From NCBI RefSeq assembly GCF_938039245.1, contig NZ_CALHVN010000015.1, positions 1-26,730 of the forward strand: a stretch of 26,730 nucleotides of DNA, in the 5' to 3' direction. Shown in pieces: positions 1-6,614 of the stretch. The notes beneath the pieces were generated by a model that ran no database searches, was not told where the DNA came from, and saw only the letters and a program-made list of their open reading frames with translations. Made by a program: the position numbers and the translations under genes. The DNA is from an uncultured Campylobacter sp. Lineage in GTDB: Bacteria; Campylobacterota; Campylobacteria; Campylobacterales; Campylobacteraceae. Position 1 is the first letter of the stretch. Each line of letters starts with the position of its first letter.

Positions 1-390
1 GTTTTTTATTTTATTAATAATTATTTCATGATGTGAGCCTTGATATTTACGTGTTTCTAGAAAGGTTATTCTATCTATTCTATCTATTTTATCTGTATCT
101 TTTAAATCAGCTCTAGCTGTATAAAATAAAATTTCAGTAAATATCCCTTTTTCTTTTCTAATTTTTTCAATTACCTCATCTCCATTCATTCCATACATAT
201 GATAATCGGTTAAGATCAAGTCATATGTATCGTTTAAGTTATCTAAAAAATCCTGCTGCTTAAAATATGGAGTAATTATAGGATTAAAACCTTTTTCTAT
301 TAGGTATTCTTTTATATTATCTATATGCTCATCTTTTTCAAAATCTTGCATATTATCATCGAGCCAAATAATCTTATAATCAATTTTCAT
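1..390 (-). CDS. Response-regulator receiver-domain protein (partial, C-terminus off window)
   Basis: The reading frame is open from an ATG at 390-388 to the first base of the window, giving 130 residues; the C-terminus is missing. The sequence has the CheY-like receiver pattern: an acidic pair D11-D12 after a hydrophobic strand (IIWLDD), a likely phosphoacceptor D62 at the end of a second strand (LILTDYHMYGMNG), and a hydrophobic strand ending in FYTA (T91) where receivers carry the conserved Thr/Ser. No DNA-binding domain is visible in the part present. The start overlaps the upstream GHKL ATPase gene by 11 bp, so the two are probably translationally coupled. Inference: it is the partner, or a pseudo-receiver regulator, of the GHKL protein. 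The codons for the segment KIDRIDRI form a short TATTCTATCT direct repeat (about 68-90). Confidence 0.8.
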   Translation of the reverse strand, partial: MKIDYKIIWLDDNMQDFEKDEHIDNIKEYLIEKGFNPIITPYFKQQDFLDNLNDTYDLILTDYHMYGMNGDEVIEKIRKEKGIFTEILFYTARADLKDTDKIDRIDRITFLETRKYQGSHHEIIINKIKN

Positions 391-2689
391 TTCTTAACCT
401 TATTGTAAATTTTGTGCCTTTATTAACTTCAGATTCGACATCTATTGTTCCATTCATTTGCTTAATGGTTTCCTTTATATTAAAAAGACCTATTCCTGAA
501 CCATTTGTTGTAGTGTAGCCTAGCTGAAAAATATTATCCAAGTTATCTTTTGCTATTCCACACCCATCATCTTCTACTGTTAATACAAAACAGTCTTTAT
601 CAATTAAATAGTTAAAGATAATTTTTGTTGCCTTTGCTTTTTGAGAATTCTGTATAAAATTATCTATCATAGTTGTTATCTCAAGGGGTCTTAGATTAAT
701 TTTATAAGTTGTATTCGTTTTTGGTATATTCTCTATTTTAATTTGAGAATCTATTACATGATCGCTTGATAAATATAACTCTTCTAAATATTCTCGTATA
801 AAATTTATAATATCAGCATTTATGGCACTGGCGGTTAAATTAAAATTTGCTTTTGTTACAAATTTTGATATTGATACTATTTTATCCAATTCATGAGTAA
901 CAACGCCGATATATTTTTTTTGCCTATCTGTCATTGTATTTTTATCTATTGTTTTTAGTAGAAGCTCTATATTTCTTTTTATTCTACTTGATGAGTGAAA
1001 TATTTGATGTTGTAGTGCAAGAATTTGTTCTTTTTCTGTACCTATAATTGAACTTTGAAAGATATTTATTTTGGTTTGCTGTTCAAGTTTTTTAGCAGTT
1101 AAATCGCTCTTTTTTATTTCATCATCTAAATTTTGCTTAATTAGCATATTTTCATTTTTTAGTGCAGCATTTTCCTCTTTTGTCTCATATATACGCTTTT
1201 CTAGTTCTGTTTTTTCTTTTGATAATTGACCTATTTTATCTATAGCATCCAAGATAGTGGCATCTCTTGCCTTTTTAGCTATTGATATTAAATCTTTTAT
1301 TATAGGATCTTGCAAATTTGTATTTTGATTTATGATATTTAAAAAGTTTTTTCCAAAATCTAAAATTTTAACACTTGCCGAATTTGTTAAGGTTTTAATT
1401 AGCTGTATAATTTTGGACTTTGTTTCTATTGTATTTAATGCCTCTATATCATCAGAAAAATTATCAATATTTCTAACCTCCGCATCTAACCCCCATTGAA
1501 TACCAACTATATATTTTTCTAATCTTTTTAGAAGTTTCTCCCAAAAAAAGTCTTCTAGCTCGTTATATCCATCTGTTTTAATAAAGCCGCCATCTCTACT
1601 ACTTTTTTCTTTAAACTGATCTGAGTATTCATTAATATTAATACTACCAACAATCACCCTTGTGGATAGATATCTATTGTGGCCCTGTTGGTGTCTTTGA
1701 TTTATTCCAAAGCTATCATCATCTATCTCTCCATAAGGATACACTCTAAAGCCATTATTAAAAACAAGCACATGTCCAAAATTTACAGAACGGACACCCA
1801 TTTGCCTATAGAAATTGTTTTTGGCACTAGTATTTAAATATAAGAGAATTGATTTTATGTTTTTAAGATGTTTGTAATTATTATTTTCTTCTATTTTATA
1901 TATCAATACCCCTCTATCTGTTAATGTTGATACTATTTTATCATCTTTTATATCAACTTCTAGTTTTGTAGTTTTTAGTGTTAAAACATCTATAATTTCA
2001 TTTTTAACTGGTTCTTCAAACAAACTACCATTATGTTTGATATAAATTTGAAAATTATTTGTATGAGTATTAACCTCAAAAGGATTTATGAGTTTTCCAA
2101 GAGAGCGCTTAAGCGTATTTATCTTGTCATTATCCCATTTTGAACGTAGTTGTGTTATCTCTACTATAACTCCGTGATTAAAATTTGCATCTGCGATAAA
2201 ATCTGCCTCAGAATAGTTAATTGAGATATCCATAAACTCTTTCTTTGCATCTTCTTCAAAATCATCCCAATTTACATCTAAAATATGAAATTTTGTCTCG
2301 CCTATTTTTCTTGATATGATTTTTAATTTTGCACCAAGTCTATCACAAGAAAAACGACCTATACCCTTTGCACCAGCAAATCCTCTTTTTGTATTTATTT
2401 TATTTCTATAATCTCGATATCTTTCATCATCTTTATTTATATCACTGTCTTCCGTATTATCCTTTTTTGCAGAATATGCCACAAATAACCATTTGTTTTT
2501 TATATCATCTAAATTCATTCCTTTGCCATTATCTTTGATAACTATTTTGTCTGCACCTATTTGCACATCGACTCTAGTTGCATGAGCGTCATAAGAATTT
2601 TTTACTAATTCAAAAATGGCAACTTCATCATTAACTATAAGATCTTTGCCTATTATGTTTTTTAATTCAGAGCTTATTTTAAATTTCAT
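380..2689 (-). CDS. Dual GHKL ATPase: N-terminal HSP90/MutL-like ATPase plus C-terminal histidine-kinase-like ATPase
   Basis: This 769-aa protein carries two separate Bergerat-fold ATP sites. The N-terminal one shows an N box around E27-N31-D34 (ELVKNSYDA), a G1 box at 53-58 (DNGKGM) and a glycine-rich lid near 103-112 (GFAGAKGIGR), the arrangement of HSP90/MutL/MORC-type ATPases. A central region of unknown fold follows, then a Lys/Glu-rich probable coiled coil at about 481-540 and a helical stretch with H561 and H565 where a kinase dimerisation domain would sit. The C-terminal site has an N box (DNFIQNSQ, about 676-683), G1 (EDDGCGI, 706-712) and G2 (GSGIGL, 730-735). No membrane segment is seen, so it is probably cytoplasmic. 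It overlaps the methyltransferase gene upstream and the receiver gene downstream by 11 bp each. Known for the family: GHKL ATPases of MutL/MORC type occur in predicted restriction-modification operons. Inference: an ATP-driven conformational switch or signalling subunit of a defence system. Whether H561 or H565 is phosphorylated cannot be told. Confidence 0.8.
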   Translation of the reverse strand: MKFKISSELKNIIGKDLIVNDEVAIFELVKNSYDAHATRVDVQIGADKIVIKDNGKGMNLDDIKNKWLFVAYSAKKDNTEDSDINKDDERYRDYRNKINTKRGFAGAKGIGRFSCDRLGAKLKIISRKIGETKFHILDVNWDDFEEDAKKEFMDISINYSEADFIADANFNHGVIVEITQLRSKWDNDKINTLKRSLGKLINPFEVNTHTNNFQIYIKHNGSLFEEPVKNEIIDVLTLKTTKLEVDIKDDKIVSTLTDRGVLIYKIEENNNYKHLKNIKSILLYLNTSAKNNFYRQMGVRSVNFGHVLVFNNGFRVYPYGEIDDDSFGINQRHQQGHNRYLSTRVIVGSININEYSDQFKEKSSRDGGFIKTDGYNELEDFFWEKLLKRLEKYIVGIQWGLDAEVRNIDNFSDDIEALNTIETKSKIIQLIKTLTNSASVKILDFGKNFLNIINQNTNLQDPIIKDLISIAKKARDATILDAIDKIGQLSKEKTELEKRIYETKEENAALKNENMLIKQNLDDEIKKSDLTAKKLEQQTKINIFQSSIIGTEKEQILALQHQIFHSSSRIKRNIELLLKTIDKNTMTDRQKKYIGVVTHELDKIVSISKFVTKANFNLTASAINADIINFIREYLEELYLSSDHVIDSQIKIENIPKTNTTYKINLRPLEITTMIDNFIQNSQKAKATKIIFNYLIDKDCFVLTVEDDGCGIAKDNLDNIFQLGYTTTNGSGIGLFNIKETIKQMNGTIDVESEVNKGTKFTIRLRNEN

Positions 2690-3863
2690 TTATTATATCC
2701 TTTAGTGCTAATCCAACTTGCTCGGCAAATAGTGGCGGGATAGCGTTTCCTATTTGGGTATACCTTGGTACATCCTGCTTTCTTAAAACTCCACCTGTAG
2801 TGTACTTGCCCTTAAAGCAGTAGCTATCCGGAAAAGATTGTATTCTTGCATACTCTCTGACAGTCAGTATTCTTGGCTCGCAATAGTGTATAAAATCATC
2901 TGGATGAGTTGTCAAGGTTGGCGCAACTGATTTTGAACATAGTGGTATTATGGTTCTTTTTTTAATATTATATTTAGCCCTTATTGCATGTGATATGTTT
3001 TTATTTGGTACAGAATTTGATAATATATGGCTAAACTTTTCAATTGTATCATCTTTGTGATTTGCAAACCTATGACTGTCAGCTATTTTCAAATTTACAC
3101 CCTTTCTCATAAATTTTTGATATGGATTTGCTATTATGCCGTAAATTCCAGCTTTAAAGTTTTTAGTATCTGGCGAGTTGACTGTTCCATTTGACTGCAA
3201 TAAGTCAGATATGGCTTCTTCTACCGATACGCACAAATTTAAATTCTTAGATTTTATAAATTGCTTTTTGTTCGCGTCTATACGCACAAAGAAATCATTT
3301 GCAATACCTTTTCTTGTTCCAACTAGTATAAATCTTTGCCTTCTTTGTGGAACACCATACATAGAAAAATCTAAAATTTTTGCTTCAATGTCATATCCAA
3401 GCTTTTTAAGTTCGAATATAATATAATCAGAATACGCATTTCCTCTTTGCCCATTATTTATAAAACCAACCATAAAACCTCTTACATTTTCAAAAAATAT
3501 AACCTCTGGTTTTACTATTTTTATAAATTCGATATAAGACTTTACTAGTAAATTTCTCTCATCACTCTCTTGCCTTCTTCCTGCCATAGAAAAGCCCTGA
3601 CAAGGTGGTCCACCCACTATAAGCAAAACCTTATTTCTTAGTTTTTTTAAATTACTAATATTATTTATAATTAGCTGATTAATATCCAAATTTGTATCAG
3701 GAAGCCAAGACGGCCAATCAAAATGGTTATTCTGATCTATTAAATTATATTTCAAAGTAGAAAAAGCATCGTGATTTTTCTCTACAGCAAACATACCTCT
3801 CAAACCCGCTTTATGAAGCCCTAGAGATAGACCTCCGCAGCCAGAAAATAAATCTATATACAC
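2679..3863 (-). CDS. C5 cytosine-specific DNA methyltransferase
   Basis: The 394-aa protein methylates cytosine C5 in a DNA target that cannot be read from sequence. All core motifs are present in order: motif I (DLFSGCGGLSLGL, from residue 4), motif IV with catalytic Cys88 (GGPPCQGFS), motif VI (ENV, 125-127), motif VIII (QRRQR, 173-177), motif IX (LTVREYARIQSFPD) and motif X (QIGNAIPPLFAEQVG). The variable region between VIII and IX (roughly 200-335) should hold the target-recognition domain. The start is GTG at 3863-3861: an in-frame stop lies two codons upstream, and GAGAGG sits about 8 nt before it. It is the first gene of an AT-rich minus-strand run and overlaps the GHKL gene by 11 bp. 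No classical endonuclease gene is adjacent inside the window. Its start is 26 bp behind the trpF stop with no terminator visible between, so read-through from the trp genes is possible. Confidence 0.93.
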   Translation of the reverse strand: MYIDLFSGCGGLSLGLHKAGLRGMFAVEKNHDAFSTLKYNLIDQNNHFDWPSWLPDTNLDINQLIINNISNLKKLRNKVLLIVGGPPCQGFSMAGRRQESDERNLLVKSYIEFIKIVKPEVIFFENVRGFMVGFINNGQRGNAYSDYIIFELKKLGYDIEAKILDFSMYGVPQRRQRFILVGTRKGIANDFFVRIDANKKQFIKSKNLNLCVSVEEAISDLLQSNGTVNSPDTKNFKAGIYGIIANPYQKFMRKGVNLKIADSHRFANHKDDTIEKFSHILSNSVPNKNISHAIRAKYNIKKRTIIPLCSKSVAPTLTTHPDDFIHYCEPRILTVREYARIQSFPDSYCFKGKYTTGGVLRKQDVPRYTQIGNAIPPLFAEQVGLALKDIINEI

Positions 3864-3889
3864 TCTCTATACCTCTCAATAATCAACTA

Positions 3890-4570
3890 CTATATTTTGC
3901 TATTACATATTTTAAAAATTCGCTCTATTTTATCTGGGTCTTTTTGCAGATTTTCGCTCTCGGCTTTACTATTTATATCCAGTACGCAGGGGTTAAATTT
4001 AATCGCCTCTCGCACGTTATCTTCGCCGATGCCGCCCGCAAGCGCAAAGTCAAATTTAACTCCCTCTAAAATCCTCCACTCAAAGCTAATGCCATTACCG
4101 CCTAAATTTACCCCCTTGCAGTCAAATAGCGGCATATCGCAAAGGCTAAAATCCACGCTCGGCAAAGTGTCAAGCACGCTATAAACCTTCCAAATTTTAA
4201 CGCTTTCGCGCGCTAAATTTTGCCTTAAATTTGCCGAATACTCGCCGTAAATTTGCGCTACATCTAAATTCGCCTCTTTGCAAATTTCTAAAATCTCGTT
4301 TTCTGAAATTTCAGCAAAAACCCCGACGCATTTTACGCCGTAGTCGTGGGCTAAATTTGCGATTTCACGTGCGATTTGCGGGGTTACTTTTCGCTTGCTA
4401 GGAGCAAAAATGACGCCTAAAAAACTTACGCCGTTTTGTAAATCTATCTTGCCATCCGCACCAAAAACATCCAAATTTGAGCCTAAATTTCGCCCAAATT
4501 TAGCCCCTGCTTTAAGCACATCGCGCGCCTCCGCAGGCGTTTTGATACCGCAAATTTTAACCAGCGTCAC
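3890..4570 (-). CDS. trpF: Phosphoribosylanthranilate isomerase
   Basis: The enzyme performs the Amadori rearrangement of phosphoribosylanthranilate to CdRP in cytoplasmic tryptophan synthesis. It shows the N-terminal KICGIK motif with catalytic Cys7, the FDCKGVNLGGNG stretch carrying the general-acid Asp region, and the phosphate-binding LAGGIGEDNV. It is 226 residues, against about 200 usual for the family; most of the excess is an extra segment at about residues 24-47 between the first helix and the second strand of the barrel, encoded by DNA with three closely spaced AAATTT units. The start is GTG at 4570, overlapping the trpGD stop by 4 bp (GTGA), so translation is coupled. In C. jejuni trpB and trpA follow; here an AT-rich methyltransferase module follows instead. 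Confidence 0.93.
   Translation of the reverse strand: MTLVKICGIKTPAEARDVLKAGAKFGRNLGSNLDVFGADGKIDLQNGVSFLGVIFAPSKRKVTPQIAREIANLAHDYGVKCVGVFAEISENEILEICKEANLDVAQIYGEYSANLRQNLARESVKIWKVYSVLDTLPSVDFSLCDMPLFDCKGVNLGGNGISFEWRILEGVKFDFALAGGIGEDNVREAIKFNPCVLDINSKAESENLQKDPDKIERIFKICNSKI
4430..4501 (-). repeat. AAATTT-rich in-frame insertion inside trpF
   Basis: Three AAATTT hexamers at 4473-4478, 4485-4490 and 4496-4501 are spaced 11-12 bp apart as near-tandem units. They encode the beginning of a segment (K24-F25 to about G47) that I do not expect in the normal TrpF loop between helix 1 and strand 2. The boundaries are estimated from remembered family alignments; the hexamers are seen directly. 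Confidence 0.5.
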
Positions 4571-6180
4571 GCTTCGCCTCGTACGTAGTCCTCGAAGTAG
4601 CGATAAACTTTGCCGCTTTTTATCGCGTCTAAGACGACCTCTTTGGCCTGCGCTGGACTATCAGCGACGCCAGCGGCATAGAGCGCAAACATCGCGTTTA
4701 GCACGACGATGTCAAATTTCGGTCCGTCCAGCTCGCCTTTTAAAATTTGCTTTAACGCTTCGGCGTTTTGCTCAGGCGTGCCGCCCTCGATCTCGCTGTG
4801 AAACGCTCGTCTGAAGCCAAACTGCTCGGGCGTGATGCTGTACTCGCTGATCTGGCCGCCTCGTAGCTCCACGACGCGCGTTTCATCACATAGGCTTATC
4901 TCGTCTAGTCCGTCCTCGCCGCGAACGACCAGCGCTCGCTCGCGTCCAAGTAGCTGCAGCGTCTCGGCGTATAGGCGCAAAACGGGCTTATGATAGACGC
5001 CTACTAGCTGATTTTTGAGCGCTAAATTTGGATTTAGCAGCGGGCCTAACACGTTAAAAACCGTGCGGATACCTAGGCGCTGACGCACTTCGCGCACCTC
5101 GCCCACTAGCGGGTGAAAAAACGGAGCGTGGAAAAAGGCTAAATTTTTGTCGTTTAGCAGCTCGCGCTGTCGCAGGAGCGAATTTGAGCTCTGAACGCCC
5201 AAAATTTCCAGCACGTCCGAGCTGCCCGATTTGCTGGAAACGGCTTTGTTTCCGTGCTTTGCGACTTTGACGCCAAGGCTTGCGAGGATAAAGGCGACGG
5301 TCGTTGAGATATTTATCGTCTTAAAGCCGTCGCCGCCCGTGCCGCAAAGATCGATCATCGGCGAGGGATCGCGGTAGGTCTGCGAGTATTTTAGGATGTT
5401 TTTGGCGAGGCCTGCTAGGCTTTGCGGATAGAGGCTTTTTTCGCTGATTAGCACCAAAAGCGCTGCTAGCTGCGTGATCTCGTACTCTTTGCTCGCGATG
5501 ATTTCGCAAATTTGCTCAAAGTCGCGGTCGTCCAAGCGCTCGTTTTCTTGTAGTTTGATTAAAAACGGCTTTAGCGGGCGGACTTTGGGCTCTTTGGTGA
5601 CTTCGGCCGTAGGCGTGACTTCGTAGTTTATGAAATTTTCGATGATTTTTTTGCCGTACTGCGTGAAGTAGCTCTCGGGGTGAAACTGGATGCCAAAAAT
5701 CGGCCTGTCTTTCACGCTAAGCGCCATCACTACGCCGTCCTCGCTCACGGCCGTGGCCTGCAAATTTGACGGTAGCTCGTCCACGTAAAGCGAGTGGTAG
5801 CGCATAACCTCAAATTCGTCCGGTAGCCCCGTAAATAGCGGCTCTTTGCGGCTAACTTTTATGAGAGAGGTTTTGCCGTGATATGGCTTTTCTAGGCGTT
5901 TGATCTTTGCGCCCTGCACCAGGCCGATCGCTTGATGTCCGAGGCAGATACCAAGGATCGGCGCGGCGATGTCGCTTCGCAAAATCTCTAAACAAATGCC
6001 GCTATCTTGCGGATGTTTTGGGCCCGGGCTTAATACGATTTTGCTCGGATTTAGCCTGCGGATTTCATCCAGGGTGATTTTGTCGTTGCGCACGCAGCGC
6101 ACTTCCTCGGAAGTTAGTTCGCGTAGATACTGCTCCACGTTGAATACAAAACTGTCGTAGTTGTCGATTAATAAAATCAA
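4567..6180 (-). CDS. trpGD: Fused anthranilate synthase glutamine amidotransferase / anthranilate phosphoribosyltransferase
   Basis: The fusion is 537 aa from the chosen start. Residues 1-187 are a class I glutamine amidotransferase: IDNYDSF at the N-terminus, nucleophile Cys79 in GICLGHQ, and His167/Glu169 in FHPES. It supplies ammonia to TrpE. Residues from about 205 are TrpD, which joins anthranilate to PRPP, with CGTGGDG at 279-285 and the HGNKAVSSKSGSSD stretch. I chose a TTG start at 6180-6178 because the family begins with ILLIDNYDSF and AAGGAG lies 6 nt upstream (6187-6192); a longer reading from 6333 would add about 51 poorly conserved residues. It is followed by trpF with a 4-bp overlap. 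TrpE lies upstream on the same strand but 434 bp away, with a hairpin between, so the two may be expressed separately. The trpGD fusion is known from Campylobacter and enterobacteria. Confidence 0.93.
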   Translation of the reverse strand: MILLIDNYDSFVFNVEQYLRELTSEEVRCVRNDKITLDEIRRLNPSKIVLSPGPKHPQDSGICLEILRSDIAAPILGICLGHQAIGLVQGAKIKRLEKPYHGKTSLIKVSRKEPLFTGLPDEFEVMRYHSLYVDELPSNLQATAVSEDGVVMALSVKDRPIFGIQFHPESYFTQYGKKIIENFINYEVTPTAEVTKEPKVRPLKPFLIKLQENERLDDRDFEQICEIIASKEYEITQLAALLVLISEKSLYPQSLAGLAKNILKYSQTYRDPSPMIDLCGTGGDGFKTINISTTVAFILASLGVKVAKHGNKAVSSKSGSSDVLEILGVQSSNSLLRQRELLNDKNLAFFHAPFFHPLVGEVREVRQRLGIRTVFNVLGPLLNPNLALKNQLVGVYHKPVLRLYAETLQLLGRERALVVRGEDGLDEISLCDETRVVELRGGQISEYSITPEQFGFRRAFHSEIEGGTPEQNAEALKQILKGELDGPKFDIVVLNAMFALYAAGVADSPAQAKEVVLDAIKSGKVYRYFEDYVRGEA

Positions 6181-6186
6181 AATTTT

Positions 6187-6192
6187 CTCCTT
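6187..6192 (-). promoter_or_regulatory. Ribosome binding site fixing the trpGD TTG start
   Basis: On the minus strand AAGGAG precedes TTG by 6 nt. This strong match decides for the internal TTG start over the upstream ATG at 6333. Confidence 0.75.
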
Positions 6193-6459
6193 TTTAGCGG
6201 CTTGTCTTTTTGCTCTATACTTCGTTGCTTTTAAATTTGGCTCGGTCATTACCGACGAGGTAACTCCCGTCGCCAAATTTAAAAGCGCCTCGTCTAGAAC
6301 AAAAATACTGCGCCTTGATTTTTTTGCACTCAAATTCGAAGTCGAATTTGGCTAAATTTGCAAATTTTACCCACCTAGACCCGCACCGCAAAAATGTAAA
6401 TTTAAAATTTGCGACGCTTTGCGTCAGCAAAGCTACGTCGCCACCTTAAAAGCGTCGTA

Positions 6460-6486
6460 GGGGGAGGGGGATTAAAGGGGGTGGGG
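6460..6486 (+). other. G-quadruplex-forming tract
   Basis: Four runs of 5, 5, 5 and 4 guanines are separated by loops of 1 (A), 6 (ATTAAA) and 1 (T) bases. This fits the G-quadruplex rule exactly. The G-rich strand is the template strand for trpGD, so a fold would form in DNA rather than in the trp transcript. Confidence 0.8.
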
Positions 6487-6560
6487 AGCTCTTTTGCTTC
6501 ATCTTTGCCTCGCAACTGCTAGCAGAGCGCAATTTAAGCCCTCACCCCCTTTACAACAAA

Positions 6561-6592
6561 GTAAAAAACAACCTCAAACGGTTGTTTTTTAC
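6561..6592 (-). terminator. Probable terminator hairpin behind trpE
   Basis: A perfect 13-bp inverted repeat (arms 6561-6573 and 6580-6592, 6-nt loop) starts 23 bp beyond the trpE stop. On the minus strand the 3' arm reads GGTTGTTTTTTAC, giving a T-run, but the stem is AT-rich and symmetric, so it could act in both directions or only attenuate. Confidence 0.65.
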
Positions 6593-6614
6593 GAAAAGCC
6601 CAAATTTATATTTC

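Larger units (their letters stand above)
6181..6614. other. 434-bp gap between trpE and trpGD
   Basis: No convincing gene is present. On the minus (transcribed) strand, reading away from trpE, it holds a strong hairpin (6561-6592), the C-rich complement of a G-quadruplex tract (6460-6486), a GACGC-TTT-GCGTC palindrome (6413-6425) with a further copy of the GACGC/GCGTC arm at about 6451-6457, several AAATTT units and finally the trpGD ribosome site. Short open frames here have no RBS or recognisable product. Such a gap inside a trp gene set suggests either a separate trpGDF promoter or a regulated leader; no leader peptide with tandem Trp codons was found. Confidence 0.6.

Noticed and set aside
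66..92. Phase-variable repeat in the receiver gene
   Set aside because: There are only about two imperfect copies of TATTCTATCT; they are too few and not homopolymeric, and the frame is intact.
6215..6430. 71-aa minus-strand frame in the trpE-trpGD gap
   Set aside because: It has no RBS and its residues simply translate AAATTT units; it looks like a chance frame.
6181..6614. Trp leader peptide with attenuation
   Set aside because: I found no short frame with an RBS and tandem TGG codons upstream of trpGD or in the 48 bp before trpE.
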